NCBI RefSeq assembly: GCF_000010345.1
Contig: NC_009663.1
Coordinates: 868,001-932,000 of the forward strand
DNA from: Sulfurovum sp. NBC37-1
Lineage (GTDB): Bacteria > Campylobacterota > Campylobacteria > Campylobacterales > Sulfurovaceae
Direction of reading: 5' to 3'
DNA length: 64,000 nucleotides
In this document: piece after piece, positions 43,172 through 52,687 of the stretch
How positions within the stretch are numbered: position 1 is the first letter of the stretch
Layout: each line of letters opens with the position of its first letter
Notes under the pieces: model-generated
The model's database searches: none
The model's input: only the letters and a program-made list of their open reading frames with translations
What the model was told of the DNA's origin: nothing
Position numbers and translations under genes: made by a program

Positions 43172-44541
43172 GATATATGGCAATTGGGGGACTGCTTGCA
43201 GGAGGGGCAATTTTCCTGTCAGCCGGTGATACATTATCATCTGCCTTTGAAGAGACTGTATTCAAAGGGCAGTTACGCTCCTACATGATGAAGAGGGGGT
43301 ATGATGAACTGGTAGAGGACTCCATGGGTATTTTTAAAGTACGACACTCATCTCACAAAGCTTCCAATGCAATAGGTGGATACTTTACGTTTGAGACGGG
43401 TTCTTTCTATCATTTGAGTGCCGGAGCCACTTTTTATACATCACAACCCCTTTTTCATAATCCGCCAAGTGAAGGCGGACTTCAACTGCTAAAAGATGAT
43501 CAGAGTGGTTACAGTGTCCTGGGTGAAGCATTTGTAAAATGGGCATATGGCGAGACAGTACTCAAGGTGGGAAGACAACGATTGAATGAATATCAGTTTT
43601 TGTCAGACAATGATATCCGTATGACACCTTATACGTATGAAGCGGTGATCCTGGAGAACAGGGATTATGAAAATATTACATTGCGTGCAGCTATCGTATC
43701 TGGTGTCAAGACGTTGGTTTCCACAACATATATAGATTTTGTCAACGCATCTAAAGATCTTCTCAAAGAGGAAACTGTTGACAGGAATCCGATACGGGGT
43801 GACTACAATCCGGCTCATTATGACAGCAATGGAAACTACATAGGGCCCCCAAAGAACCTTTATTTAGCTTCGATAGCCTATAAAGAGAAACAAACGGATC
43901 TGGAACTTTGGAACTATTATGTATCGGATTTTGTCAATTTTGTATATGCTGTCGGCTCTTATACTTTTCAAGCAGGTCGTTTTATCAATAGTCTCGGAGT
44001 TCAGTTTGTCAAGCAGGACGATGTCGGAGCGCATGTTGCCGGCAGTATCGATACCTATAGTTACGGTGCCAAACTGACAAGTGTCTATGATACATTTACT
44101 TTTACTTATGCGTTCAATAAAACAAAATATGATGAAAATTCTCTGGACGGCGGCAGCATTATCGATATGTGGGGTGCCAACCAACTTTACAGTGGTTTGA
44201 TGTATAACGGAGCCGACCAGGGAGGCACAATAAGCAATGTCATCACCGTGGAATATGATTTTCCGTTTTACGGCCTGAACTTCTCACTGTATGCCGGTAA
44301 ATTTGATCTGCCAAACAAATTGACAGATATTTTTGCTGATCAGGATAATCATGAATACGATATGATCATAAAATACAGACCCGAATGGAATAAGAAACTA
44401 CAGTTCAAAATAGAAGCCGCCTATATCGATTTTGATACAAATTATGATTTCAGAGCCTATGAAGATCTGCACGGATTTAATTTTCTTCATGTCTATGATG
44501 ATATTACAGACATGAGGTTTATTGTCAATTATTCTTTTTAG
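43168..44541 (+). CDS. Outer-membrane porin (OprD/Opr-like)
   Basis: A 457-residue barrel protein: signal region MRYMAIGGLLAGGAIFLSAG, early FKGQLRSYMMKRG, then many amphipathic strands (ATFYTSQPLF, LKVGRQRLNEYQFLSDNDIRM, TDLELWNYYVSDF) and a C-terminal FIVNYSF. The pattern fits the substrate-specific Opr/OprD porins of Campylobacterota. ATGA overlap with the PSD-like gene suggests that it brings the decarboxylase's substrate through the outer membrane or lets the product out. Confidence 0.82.
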   Translation: MRYMAIGGLLAGGAIFLSAGDTLSSAFEETVFKGQLRSYMMKRGYDELVEDSMGIFKVRHSSHKASNAIGGYFTFETGSFYHLSAGATFYTSQPLFHNPPSEGGLQLLKDDQSGYSVLGEAFVKWAYGETVLKVGRQRLNEYQFLSDNDIRMTPYTYEAVILENRDYENITLRAAIVSGVKTLVSTTYIDFVNASKDLLKEETVDRNPIRGDYNPAHYDSNGNYIGPPKNLYLASIAYKEKQTDLELWNYYVSDFVNFVYAVGSYTFQAGRFINSLGVQFVKQDDVGAHVAGSIDTYSYGAKLTSVYDTFTFTYAFNKTKYDENSLDGGSIIDMWGANQLYSGLMYNGADQGGTISNVITVEYDFPFYGLNFSLYAGKFDLPNKLTDIFADQDNHEYDMIIKYRPEWNKKLQFKIEAAYIDFDTNYDFRAYEDLHGFNFLHVYDDITDMRFIVNYSF

Positions 44542-44634
44542 ATAACTCTCTAAGACTACTTGGTGTACAATAAAAATAAGGGCACATCTTATAACTATAG
44601 ATGCTCGTAATAATAAAAAAGGAGAGGTACAGTG

Positions 44635-45273
44635 ATGAAAAATATTAAATTAACAGTAGCGGTGTTTTGTGCAATGGGTGCATTTGCAATGGCGGGAGGG
44701 GATATTGCCCCCGTTGAACCTGTGGAAGAAATACCTGTGGTTGTCAGTAGTGATGCCGGATTCTATGTAGGTTTGGCTTATGCTGCTGTTCACAATGAAG
44801 TGGCAATATCAAACGGAAGATACGGGGATGTGGATTATCATGGCTATATGCTGCAGGCAGGGTACAAATTTAACCCATATATTGCAGTTGAAGCAAGATA
44901 CTGGGATACCAAAGATGACAAAATCACAACAACCCACCCTACAGGAGGTACGCGCACTTTGGATGCACAGTTTGATGCATGGGGTGTATATCTTAAACCG
45001 ATGTACCCGGTAACAGAAGCACTCGATGTCTATGTACTGCTTGGCTGGGGACATCAGGATTCACAACATGGCCCGTATAATCCGAAAGATTCATCTTTTT
45101 CATGGGGAGGAGGTGCTTCTTACTCATTGACAGAAAATATATCGGTATTTGCAGATTATGTCAGGATCTATGATGATACGGCTATAAAAGGTAATGTGAA
45201 TCCCTTTGGGGAAATCATTGATGTCGATGTGGAATCGTCCTCCTGGAATATTGGATTGTCATATAAATTTTAG
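44635..45273 (+). CDS. Outer-membrane beta-barrel protein, paralogue of 5886-6554
   Basis: A 212-residue barrel with signal MKNIKLTVAVFCAMGAFAMAG, a Pro/Glu/Val linker (IAPVEPVEEIPVVV), strands FYVGLAYAAV, LQAGYKFNPYIAVEARYW, VYLKPMYPVTEAL, FSWGGGASYSL and the end LSYKF. The ATG is preceded by GGAGAGGTACAGTG; an adjacent GTG start is less likely. The last base of its TAG stop is the first base of MITE copy 2, so the element inserted within the stop codon without changing it. Confidence 0.85.
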   Translation: MKNIKLTVAVFCAMGAFAMAGGDIAPVEPVEEIPVVVSSDAGFYVGLAYAAVHNEVAISNGRYGDVDYHGYMLQAGYKFNPYIAVEARYWDTKDDKITTTHPTGGTRTLDAQFDAWGVYLKPMYPVTEALDVYVLLGWGHQDSQHGPYNPKDSSFSWGGGASYSLTENISVFADYVRIYDDTAIKGNVNPFGEIIDVDVESSSWNIGLSYKF

Positions 45274-45538
45274 GGAACCTCTAAAAATAGGTGATACCCA
45301 CAACATCTCTAGCTTTTGTCTAGGCTAGGCACTCTTTGGAAGGCCTAGCTGTAGCTAAGTCAAGGAAGAGTAACGACGTATAGGCGAAAGCTAGTGATGC
45401 CCGTAAGGTGGGTTTTGCAAACGCAATCTTGCACAAGATATTTACTTCGTCTTAGCTATGGCTAGGACTTGAAAATCTCTTGCACAATCTCACATTTGTA
45501 AAACCCATTGTGAGTATTACCTATTATTAGAGATTTCC
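45273..45538. mobile_element. MITE copy 2, 266 bp, TSD TTTA
   Basis: Second copy of the element at 8162-8427, same orientation and same length, about 20 differences by eye. TTTA flanks both ends (45269-45272 and 45539-45542). It begins inside the stop codon of the beta-barrel gene and fills most of the 341-bp gap to the 5'-nucleotidase gene. No coding potential. Confidence 0.88.
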
Positions 45539-45614
45539 TTTAGTTTTCAAGACTGAAGGTGGCAAAAACATCCTTTGTTTTTGCTGCAATGTTAAAAAGG
45601 AGTAGCGGTTCACA

Positions 45615-47225
45615 ATGCACAAAAAACAAAATATCCTGCTCTTCATTCTACTAATTTCTGTAAGCATCGTTTTTTCAGGATGTACTTCTGCAACTTCACA
45701 GAAAGATCAAATTACCATTGTAGGAACAGCTGATATACAGGGTTTGATGGAACCGTTTAAACAAGAATATGAGATCAATGGCTCTAAAGTGGAGATAATG
45801 GGAGGAGGTATCAGCAGGATAGCCTCTGTTCTAAAGCAGGCCAAATCAGAAAACCCTTCCGGTACCTTTGTTCTTTCAAGTGGAGATGACCTGATGGGGC
45901 GGTATTTTCATACATTCAAGGGAGAAGCCATTTATTCGCTAATGAGTGAAAGCGGCTATGGAGTGTATGCCCCCGGTAATCATGAGTTTGACAAGGGAAC
46001 AGAGGTATTTGCCAAGTCTTTAGACTATGCCTCGTTTGATACGATATGTTCAGACCTTATAGTGGAAGGTACTGCATTGGAAGGGAGGTGTGTTTCCTAT
46101 AAGATCGTCAATGCCAATGGTGCCAAAATAGGTTTTTTCTCTCTGATGACTGAAGATCTTCCCCTTATTACAAGCCCGGGAAAAGTCAAGCTCAGTGCTG
46201 ACAATACTGTATCGGCCAGGAAGATGGTTGAAGTACTGAAAGGTGAACAGTGCGATATCATTATAGCTGTAACACATATAGGGTTGGATCAGGACAAATC
46301 AATTGCCCAAAAAGTAGAAGGTATCGATGTGATATTCGGAGGCCACTCCCATGAAGTGACCAAACAGCTGGTTCGGGTAGGTGATACACTGATCGTAAAT
46401 GGCGGAGAAGAGGGCTCCTATGTGCTCAAACTGCTTCTTCATCTTGACAACAATCATCGTATCAAAAAAGAAGAGGCTGAATATTTTTTGATTCCTGTCA
46501 TTGATCCCATAACCGCAGATAAAAAAGTAGAGACAATACTTGAAGCCTATAAAGCACAATTGCCGGCAACAGTTGTTTTGGGAAAAACAACCGTTGAATG
46601 GGACTTGACGACAGATGCATTGAGAAAAGGTGAATCCAGTGTAGCCGACCTGATAAATGACCTGTTGCGCGATAAGTTTTCTGTAGATATAGTCATGAAC
46701 AATGGAGGTGCTTTCAGAGGTAAAAAGGTTTATCCTCCGGGTAACATTACTGATACCATGCTTCATGAGATCGATGAATTTTCAAATAATGCATATATGA
46801 TGAATATCAAGGGAAAATACCTGCAACAGATACTGGAGCACAGTGCGGCTTCCTATGGGCGAGGCGGGTTGATGCAGGTTTCCGGCATACACTATACGAT
46901 AGATCTCAGTAAGCAGCCACAGGTGATCAAACATAATGATGACGGTTCATGGACCATTGAGCAGGCAGGGGAGAGGGTAAGCAATATAGACATTGTCATG
47001 CCGGACGGGTCATTGGCACCTGTGGAAGATGACAAGGTATATAAAGTGTTATCAAACGCTTACCTTGTCACACATTCCGGTGACGGTTACTTCTGGTTTG
47101 AACAGTATGGTACGGACAAAAAGAATACCTATACGACGTTTTATACGGTCATGGCAGGATATCTGGAAAAACATACAGTAATGGATCCCAAACCTGTTGA
47201 TGGACGATTGAAAATCTTGCCTTGA
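45615..47225 (+). CDS. 5'-nucleotidase / UDP-sugar hydrolase family lipoprotein
   Basis: A 536-residue lipoprotein (lipobox FSGC near residue 23). The calcineurin-like domain shows GTADIQGLMEPF (replacing the usual DxHG), LSSGDDLMG, YAPGNHEFD, VTHIGLDQD and FGGHSHE. A 5'-nucleotidase C-terminal domain follows (VADLINDLLRD, IVMNNGGAFRG, NNAYMMNIKGKYL, YKVLSNAYLVTHSGDGYFWF). It would dephosphorylate nucleotides or hydrolyse UDP-sugars outside the inner membrane. The first metal motif has lost its usual His, so metal binding at one site may differ. The 3' end is partly repeated after the ABC operon at 52688. Confidence 0.87.
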   Translation: MHKKQNILLFILLISVSIVFSGCTSATSQKDQITIVGTADIQGLMEPFKQEYEINGSKVEIMGGGISRIASVLKQAKSENPSGTFVLSSGDDLMGRYFHTFKGEAIYSLMSESGYGVYAPGNHEFDKGTEVFAKSLDYASFDTICSDLIVEGTALEGRCVSYKIVNANGAKIGFFSLMTEDLPLITSPGKVKLSADNTVSARKMVEVLKGEQCDIIIAVTHIGLDQDKSIAQKVEGIDVIFGGHSHEVTKQLVRVGDTLIVNGGEEGSYVLKLLLHLDNNHRIKKEEAEYFLIPVIDPITADKKVETILEAYKAQLPATVVLGKTTVEWDLTTDALRKGESSVADLINDLLRDKFSVDIVMNNGGAFRGKKVYPPGNITDTMLHEIDEFSNNAYMMNIKGKYLQQILEHSAASYGRGGLMQVSGIHYTIDLSKQPQVIKHNDDGSWTIEQAGERVSNIDIVMPDGSLAPVEDDKVYKVLSNAYLVTHSGDGYFWFEQYGTDKKNTYTTFYTVMAGYLEKHTVMDPKPVDGRLKILP

Positions 47226-47385
47226 CAGAAATTTAGAGTGTCTTAATATTATTCGTATATTTTTTATGATGGTAATAAATTTGGGGACCAGATTGCAGAA
47301 GTGGAAATATTTAAAGATTGTGCTATTTCTCCAATAACTTATTGGAATTGGAGTAGAAGTAAAATAAGAAGAGGGGGATTAGGGT

Positions 47386-48939
47386 ATGAAAAAAATATTT
47401 ATCTTTCTATTTTTTACCCTGTTTGCAACTTCTGTTACAGATGCAAAAACTCTGAAGATAGGTGTTGCCTCCGATGCGCTCAGTATGGATCCGTATTTCA
47501 AAGATGAAGTAGCGACCTCTTCTATTTTGTCCAACATGTTTGACGGGTTGGTTTCTTTTGACAAAGATTTGAAGATCCATCCAGATCTGGCAACATCGTG
47601 GAGCAATCCACGGCCAACTGAGTGGATACTGAATTTAAGAAAAGGTATCCGTTTTCACAACGGGAATACCTTCAATGCGGACGATGTCGTTTTCTCTTTT
47701 GACCGTATCAAACATTGGGCAAAGTCTGGCTTCCAGGACAAGGTGAATATGATCGTTTCCGCCCAAAAAATAGATGACTATACTGTCAAATTTATTACCA
47801 AACGGCCCTTTCCCGTATTTTTAAAGAAAATGACCTATGTCAAGATACTCGATAAAGAGACATTGAAAGGCAAATCCGATGACTGGATCGCCAATCATCC
47901 TGTAGGCACCGGGCCTTATGCCCTGCTTTCATGGAGCAGGGGCGACCATATAGCCATGAAAGCAAACCCTGCCTATTGGCAGGGGAGAGCTCCTTTTGAC
48001 GAACTGATTTTCAAACCTCTAAGCAATGACCCTACCCGGGTCGCCGCGATCCTGAGCGGAGAGGTTGATCTGATAAACAGAGTTCCAGTCACTGAGGTCA
48101 AGAGAGTCAAGAAAAACAGCGATGTCCGTTTTTTTGAACAGCCCGGATTGAGACTGATCTATCTGCAGATGGACCAGTTTCGCAACCATTCACCTCATAT
48201 GAAAAGTCCAACAGGAAAAAACCCTTTTAAAGAATTAAAAGTAAGACAGGCTATTTATTATGGTATCAATGAAGAGGGTATTGTAAAATATATTATGCAC
48301 GGATTTGCAAAGCCGGCTGCGCAATTCAGTCCAAGTGCCGTATTTGGTTCGGACCCCGCAATAAAAAGAGTCTCCTACAATCCCAAAAAGGCAAAGGAGC
48401 TACTTGCCGAAGCGGGTTATCCTGACGGCTTTGATGTGCAGATAGATTCTCCCAACAACCGCTATGTCCAAGATGCACAGATCACAGAGGCTGTTGCTTC
48501 ATCCCTGGCAAAAATCGGTATCAGAGTCAGCGTTAATGCTATACCAAAATCACGGTTTTTCTCTCAAATAAGCAGTTTGAATACCAGCTTTTTTCTCGTG
48601 GGGTGGGAGAACAGTGACGGTGATCTCAGCTCAATGCTCAACGCATGTATTCACTCCTATAATGAAAAAAAAGGATACGGAAGATATAACTACGGCAGAT
48701 TTTCCAATGCCAAAGTTGATAAGCTCATTGAAGCATCGGCAGATATCATGCAGCCGAAAAAAAGACTCCATTATTTACAGGAGGTACAGAAAACGGCTCT
48801 TTTGCAGGAACAGTGCATCATTCCTCTGCACTTTCAGGTTGATCTCTATGCTGCAAAAAAAACCATTGCTTTTCAGCCGCGGCTGGATGGTAAAATATGG
48901 GCTTATGATATTCAACCAAATATGAAGGAGAAACAATGA
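47386..48939 (+). CDS. Dipeptide/oligopeptide ABC transporter, solute-binding protein
   Basis: A 517-residue SBP_bac_5 protein with signal MKKIFIFLFFTLFATSVTDA. Family features are LKIGVASDALSMDPYFKDE, LATSWSNPRPTEWILNLRKGIRFHNG, VGTGPYALLSW and the late GYGRYNYGRFSNAKVDKLIEAS. It binds peptides (or another DppA/NikA-type ligand) in the periplasm and delivers them to the permeases encoded next. First gene of a tight five-gene operon; the start overlap downstream is ATGA. A GAGGGGGATTAGGGT site precedes the ATG. Confidence 0.92.
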   Translation: MKKIFIFLFFTLFATSVTDAKTLKIGVASDALSMDPYFKDEVATSSILSNMFDGLVSFDKDLKIHPDLATSWSNPRPTEWILNLRKGIRFHNGNTFNADDVVFSFDRIKHWAKSGFQDKVNMIVSAQKIDDYTVKFITKRPFPVFLKKMTYVKILDKETLKGKSDDWIANHPVGTGPYALLSWSRGDHIAMKANPAYWQGRAPFDELIFKPLSNDPTRVAAILSGEVDLINRVPVTEVKRVKKNSDVRFFEQPGLRLIYLQMDQFRNHSPHMKSPTGKNPFKELKVRQAIYYGINEEGIVKYIMHGFAKPAAQFSPSAVFGSDPAIKRVSYNPKKAKELLAEAGYPDGFDVQIDSPNNRYVQDAQITEAVASSLAKIGIRVSVNAIPKSRFFSQISSLNTSFFLVGWENSDGDLSSMLNACIHSYNEKKGYGRYNYGRFSNAKVDKLIEASADIMQPKKRLHYLQEVQKTALLQEQCIIPLHFQVDLYAAKKTIAFQPRLDGKIWAYDIQPNMKEKQ

Positions 48940-49889
48940 TACGATATGTTATAAGTCGGCTGTTCAACTCCTTTCTTGTAATGCTCGCTGTCAGCTTTAT
49001 CGCATTTTTTATTATGTATAAAGCCGGCGACCCTCTGCAGCTCTTGTTGCCACCGGATGCCACGGCACAGGAAGTGGCGCAAATGCGGCATACACTCGGA
49101 CTGGATGGCTCTTTCCTGACACAATATAAAAGTTTTATGATACAGCTTTCACACGGAAATCTAGGGAATTCTTTCATTTACGGTGAACCGGCATTGGACA
49201 TTGTACTTGAGAGACTGCCCGCGACACTGGAGCTTGCCATTCTGGCTATGGGCGTTTCAATTCTTTTGGGAGTCCCTCTGGGTGTCATATCTTCCATGGA
49301 CCCAGATTCATTGAAAAGCAAAGCAATCATGCTTTTTTCGCTTACGGGTATTTCCATACCGGTTTTTTGGATAGGCATGATGCTCGTACTGATTTTTTCC
49401 GTTGTATTTGAAATTCTTCCATCATCGGGCAGAGGAGAGGTCTATCTATTCAGCAGTGTTTTTACCTGGGATGGCATCAAGCATCTCATCATGCCTGTCA
49501 CCACACTTTCACTCTTTCAACTGGCACTGATTATCAGACTGACCCAAAGTGGTATGAGGGAAGTGTTGACAGAGGACTATGTCAAATTTGCTACGGCCAA
49601 AGGTCTGCCGCGAAAAGTTATTGTCTATCGTCATGCCTTCAAGAACACCTTGCTTCCTTTGATCACCGTTATCGGCATACAGTTTGGCCAGCTTATTGCC
49701 TTTACCATTGTCACTGAAACGATATTTGCATGGCCGGGAACTGGTAAGCTGATCATCGATTCGATCCAAAATCTGGACAGACCTGTCGTTATTGCCTATC
49801 TGCTGGTCGTCGCATTGATCTTTATTTTGATCAATTTCATTGTCGATATACTTTATACCTGGGTGGATCCGAGAGTGAGACTATCTTGA
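48936..49889 (+). CDS. Dipeptide-type ABC transporter permease (DppB-like)
   Basis: A 317-residue permease with the typical N-terminus IRYVISRLFNSFLVMLAVSF and six TM helices. It has the ATPase-coupling loop EYVKFATAKGLPRKVIVYRHAFKNTLLPLITVIG-type block (residues about 205-245) and the end FIVDILYTWVDPRVRLS. Overlaps both neighbours by four bases, consistent with coupled translation of the complex. Confidence 0.93.
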   Translation: MIRYVISRLFNSFLVMLAVSFIAFFIMYKAGDPLQLLLPPDATAQEVAQMRHTLGLDGSFLTQYKSFMIQLSHGNLGNSFIYGEPALDIVLERLPATLELAILAMGVSILLGVPLGVISSMDPDSLKSKAIMLFSLTGISIPVFWIGMMLVLIFSVVFEILPSSGRGEVYLFSSVFTWDGIKHLIMPVTTLSLFQLALIIRLTQSGMREVLTEDYVKFATAKGLPRKVIVYRHAFKNTLLPLITVIGIQFGQLIAFTIVTETIFAWPGTGKLIIDSIQNLDRPVVIAYLLVVALIFILINFIVDILYTWVDPRVRLS

Positions 49890-50740
49890 ATTTTAAAAAT
49901 GAATTTATGCTGAATTTTTTCAAAGACAAAACGGCCGCAGCAGGATTGATACTTTTTGCCCTGTTTGTCATCCTTTCGCTTCATCCTTCACTCTTTGCAT
50001 ACCAAAATCCCTATGAACTCACCCAGCTTTATCTGCAAAACAGTTTCAAGCCGCCCAGTCATGCATTTTGGCTGGGAACGGATGAGCAGGGAAGAGACAT
50101 CTATTCTGCCATACTTTATGGCTTGAGAACATCACTTTATGTCGGTGTTGTCAGTACGGTTCTCTCCGTTATTGCAGGGGTTTTTCTGGGATTGGTTTCA
50201 GGCTATTATGGCGGGTGGATCGATACACTCATTATGCGAATTGCCGATATTCAACTCTCTTTCCCCGCCATACTGATCGCATTGATCATTATGGCCCTTT
50301 GGGGAACGGGTATCAATAAAATTATTTTTGCCATTACCATCGTAAGCTGGGTTTACTATGCAAGAACTGTCCGCAGCAGTATACTGCTGGAAAAAGAAAA
50401 AGAGTATGTCCAGTCGGTCCAGGCACTGGGTATGGGGAGTTTTCCCATCCTCTTTACCGAGATACTGCCAAACGTCGTTTCACCCATCATTGTCCTGGCG
50501 ACTGTCCGGGTCGCCTATGCCATCATCCTAGAAACAACACTGAGTTTTCTAGGTGTCGGTGTTCCTGTTACCGAGCCCTCCCTCGGTACCCTCATCTCCA
50601 ATGGCTATCAAGTTCTTTTTAGCGGATATTGGTGGGGCTCCGTTTTCCCTGGAGTGGTGCTGATGCTCCTGATCATTTCCATCAACCTTATGGGTGACAG
50701 ACTCAGAGAAGTACTGAATCCTAAAGGGGAAAGAGTATGA
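49886..50740 (+). CDS. Dipeptide-type ABC transporter permease (DppC-like)
   Basis: A 284-residue permease: FWLGTDEQGRDIYSAILYGLRTSLYVG near residues 55-85 is a DppC/OppC hallmark, followed by the coupling loop EKEYVQSVQALGMGSFPILFTEILPNVVSPI and the end LREVLNPKGERV. It starts at TTG overlapping the previous stop (TTGA); an ATG seven codons on is an alternative. Confidence 0.92.
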   Translation: MNFKNEFMLNFFKDKTAAAGLILFALFVILSLHPSLFAYQNPYELTQLYLQNSFKPPSHAFWLGTDEQGRDIYSAILYGLRTSLYVGVVSTVLSVIAGVFLGLVSGYYGGWIDTLIMRIADIQLSFPAILIALIIMALWGTGINKIIFAITIVSWVYYARTVRSSILLEKEKEYVQSVQALGMGSFPILFTEILPNVVSPIIVLATVRVAYAIILETTLSFLGVGVPVTEPSLGTLISNGYQVLFSGYWWGSVFPGVVLMLLIISINLMGDRLREVLNPKGERV

Positions 50741-51690
50741 TACTTTTGAAAGTAAAAAATCTGAAAACCTACTTTGATACTCCCAGAGGGCTTGCCAAAG
50801 CGGTTGACGGTAACAGTTTCTCCCTTCAAAAAGGTGAGATCCTTGGTATCGTAGGAGAATCGGGAGCTGGAAAATCGATGACCGGATTTTCCATACTGAA
50901 TCTGATAGACAAACCTGGAAAGATTGTTGAAGGGGAGGTGCTTTTTGACGGGAAAGATTTGACTAAACTGGATGAGGCTGCACTGCAGAATATACGGGGC
51001 AACGAGATAGCCATGATCTTTCAGGATGCCCAGACCTCTCTCAATCCAGTACTGACTATAGGAGAGCAGCTCACGGAGACACTTCGATACCATCAACCTT
51101 CATTGACACACAAAAAGGCTTACGCTGTGAGTATGGCTATGCTTCAACGGGTGGGACTTCCTTCTGCCCGGCAGAGAATGCAGAGCTATCCCCACCAGCT
51201 CTCGGGCGGTATGAAGCAGAGAATCGTCATCGCCATTGCCATGTTGAACAATCCACAGATACTCATTGCCGATGAACCCACTACAGCCCTCGATGTGACG
51301 ATACAGGCACAAATCCTTTATATAATGAAGCAGCTGTGCAGTGATTTTGGATCTTCCATGATCTTTATCAGTCATGACATTGCGGTGATTTCACAGCTTT
51401 GTGACTCGATAGCCGTCATGTATGCAGGCAGGATCGTGGAGTACGGCAGCAGGCAGGAGATTTTATCCGACCCGAAACATCCCTATACACAGGGGTTGAT
51501 TGCCTGTCTGCCTTCGCTGGACAAAGAACAGGAGAGGCTCTATCAGATCCCCGGAGATATGCCTTCGCTGTTTGATCTGCCACAGGGTTGTTACTTCAAG
51601 GAGAGATGTCCGATTGCTGATAGCCAGTGTGATGTTTATCCGCAAAAACATGTTTTGGGAGAAAGGATCGTCTATTGCCACAAAATTTAG
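50737..51690 (+). CDS. Dipeptide-type ABC transporter ATPase (DppD-like)
   Basis: A 317-residue ATPase. Walker A is GESGAGKS, Q-loop MIFQDAQTSLNP, signature LSGGMKQR, Walker B ILIADEPTTALD and switch His in FISHDIAV. The OppD/DppD C-terminal extension with GCYFKERCPIADSQCDVYP supplies Cys residues typical of an iron-sulfur-like or zinc motif. It works as a heterodimer with the next gene's product. Confidence 0.93.
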   Translation: MILLKVKNLKTYFDTPRGLAKAVDGNSFSLQKGEILGIVGESGAGKSMTGFSILNLIDKPGKIVEGEVLFDGKDLTKLDEAALQNIRGNEIAMIFQDAQTSLNPVLTIGEQLTETLRYHQPSLTHKKAYAVSMAMLQRVGLPSARQRMQSYPHQLSGGMKQRIVIAIAMLNNPQILIADEPTTALDVTIQAQILYIMKQLCSDFGSSMIFISHDIAVISQLCDSIAVMYAGRIVEYGSRQEILSDPKHPYTQGLIACLPSLDKEQERLYQIPGDMPSLFDLPQGCYFKERCPIADSQCDVYPQKHVLGERIVYCHKI

Positions 51691-52649
51691 ATACGCTACT
51701 CGAAGTTAAAGAAGTAGAAAAGGTTTTTGATGTCAATGCAAGTACCTTCAGTAAAAAAGAGCTCCATGCCCTCAATAAAATTAGTTTCGATATCTCCAGG
51801 GGCAAAACACTCTCTCTTATAGGAGAAAGCGGTTGCGGAAAAACGACCATCGGCAAGGTTATACTTGGGCTTTACCGAGCGACACAAGGCTCTGTCTGTT
51901 TTCATGAAAAAGATATCGCAATGCGCTCACCTCTGCAAAGAGGTTCCCTGCAAAAAGAGATCCAAATGATCTTCCAGGATCCCTACGCTTCACTTAACCC
52001 GAAGAAAAAAATCAAAACCATTCTGGAGCAGCCACTGAAGGTACATACCGATATGGATAAAGATGAAAGAAGGGAAGTGATCCATTCCCTATGCGAAGAG
52101 GTAGGTATCAATACAGATTACCTTGAACGTTATCCCCATCAGTTTTCCGGCGGACAAAGGCAAAGGATCGCCATTGCCAGAGCCATCATACTGAAACCGG
52201 AACTTATTCTGGCGGATGAGCCTGTGGCATCACTCGATGCTTCCATACAGGCACAGATACTCAACCTGCTCTCCGATCTGCAAAAAAAGTACAATCTGAC
52301 GCTGCTGTTCATCACCCATGATCTCAGTGTGGTCAAACATATCAGCGACCATGTTGCGGTCATGTATCTTGGTGAGATCGTGGAGTACGCATCCAAAGAG
52401 GCACTTTTTGACAACCCTAAACACCCCTACACAAAAATGCTTTTCTCTGTCATACCGACACTGCACAACTCTGTCATTGCCGAAAGTGTTTTGCAGGCAG
52501 GCGAGATACAGACACCGATCGACCTCCCCAAAGGATGTTTTTTTGCCAGCAGGTGTGCACTGAAAGATGAAAGCTGTGAAGCACTTCATCCGGAACTGAC
52601 AGACAACGGTAGTGGACACATGGTACGATGCCCAAAAGTACAGGACTAA
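51675..52649 (+). CDS. Dipeptide-type ABC transporter ATPase (DppF-like)
   Basis: A 324-residue ATPase with Walker A GESGCGKTT, MIFQDPYASLNPKKKI, FSGGQRQR, ILADEPVASLD, FITHDLSVV and the C-terminal Cys motif GCFFASRCALKDESC. TTG start with AAAGGA upstream, overlapping the previous gene by 16 bp. Last gene of the importer operon; its stop is followed by the remnant at 52688-52732. Confidence 0.93.
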   Translation: MPQNLDTLLEVKEVEKVFDVNASTFSKKELHALNKISFDISRGKTLSLIGESGCGKTTIGKVILGLYRATQGSVCFHEKDIAMRSPLQRGSLQKEIQMIFQDPYASLNPKKKIKTILEQPLKVHTDMDKDERREVIHSLCEEVGINTDYLERYPHQFSGGQRQRIAIARAIILKPELILADEPVASLDASIQAQILNLLSDLQKKYNLTLLFITHDLSVVKHISDHVAVMYLGEIVEYASKEALFDNPKHPYTKMLFSVIPTLHNSVIAESVLQAGEIQTPIDLPKGCFFASRCALKDESCEALHPELTDNGSGHMVRCPKVQD

Positions 52650-52687
52650 GGTTCCTCTCTGGCAACCGTATGGAAAGTCAAAAAATA

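Noticed and set aside
47301-47507. A short frame upstream of and overlapping the dipeptide-binding-protein gene.
   Set aside because: Most of it overlaps the real gene out of frame, and the non-overlapping part shows no recognisable protein feature.
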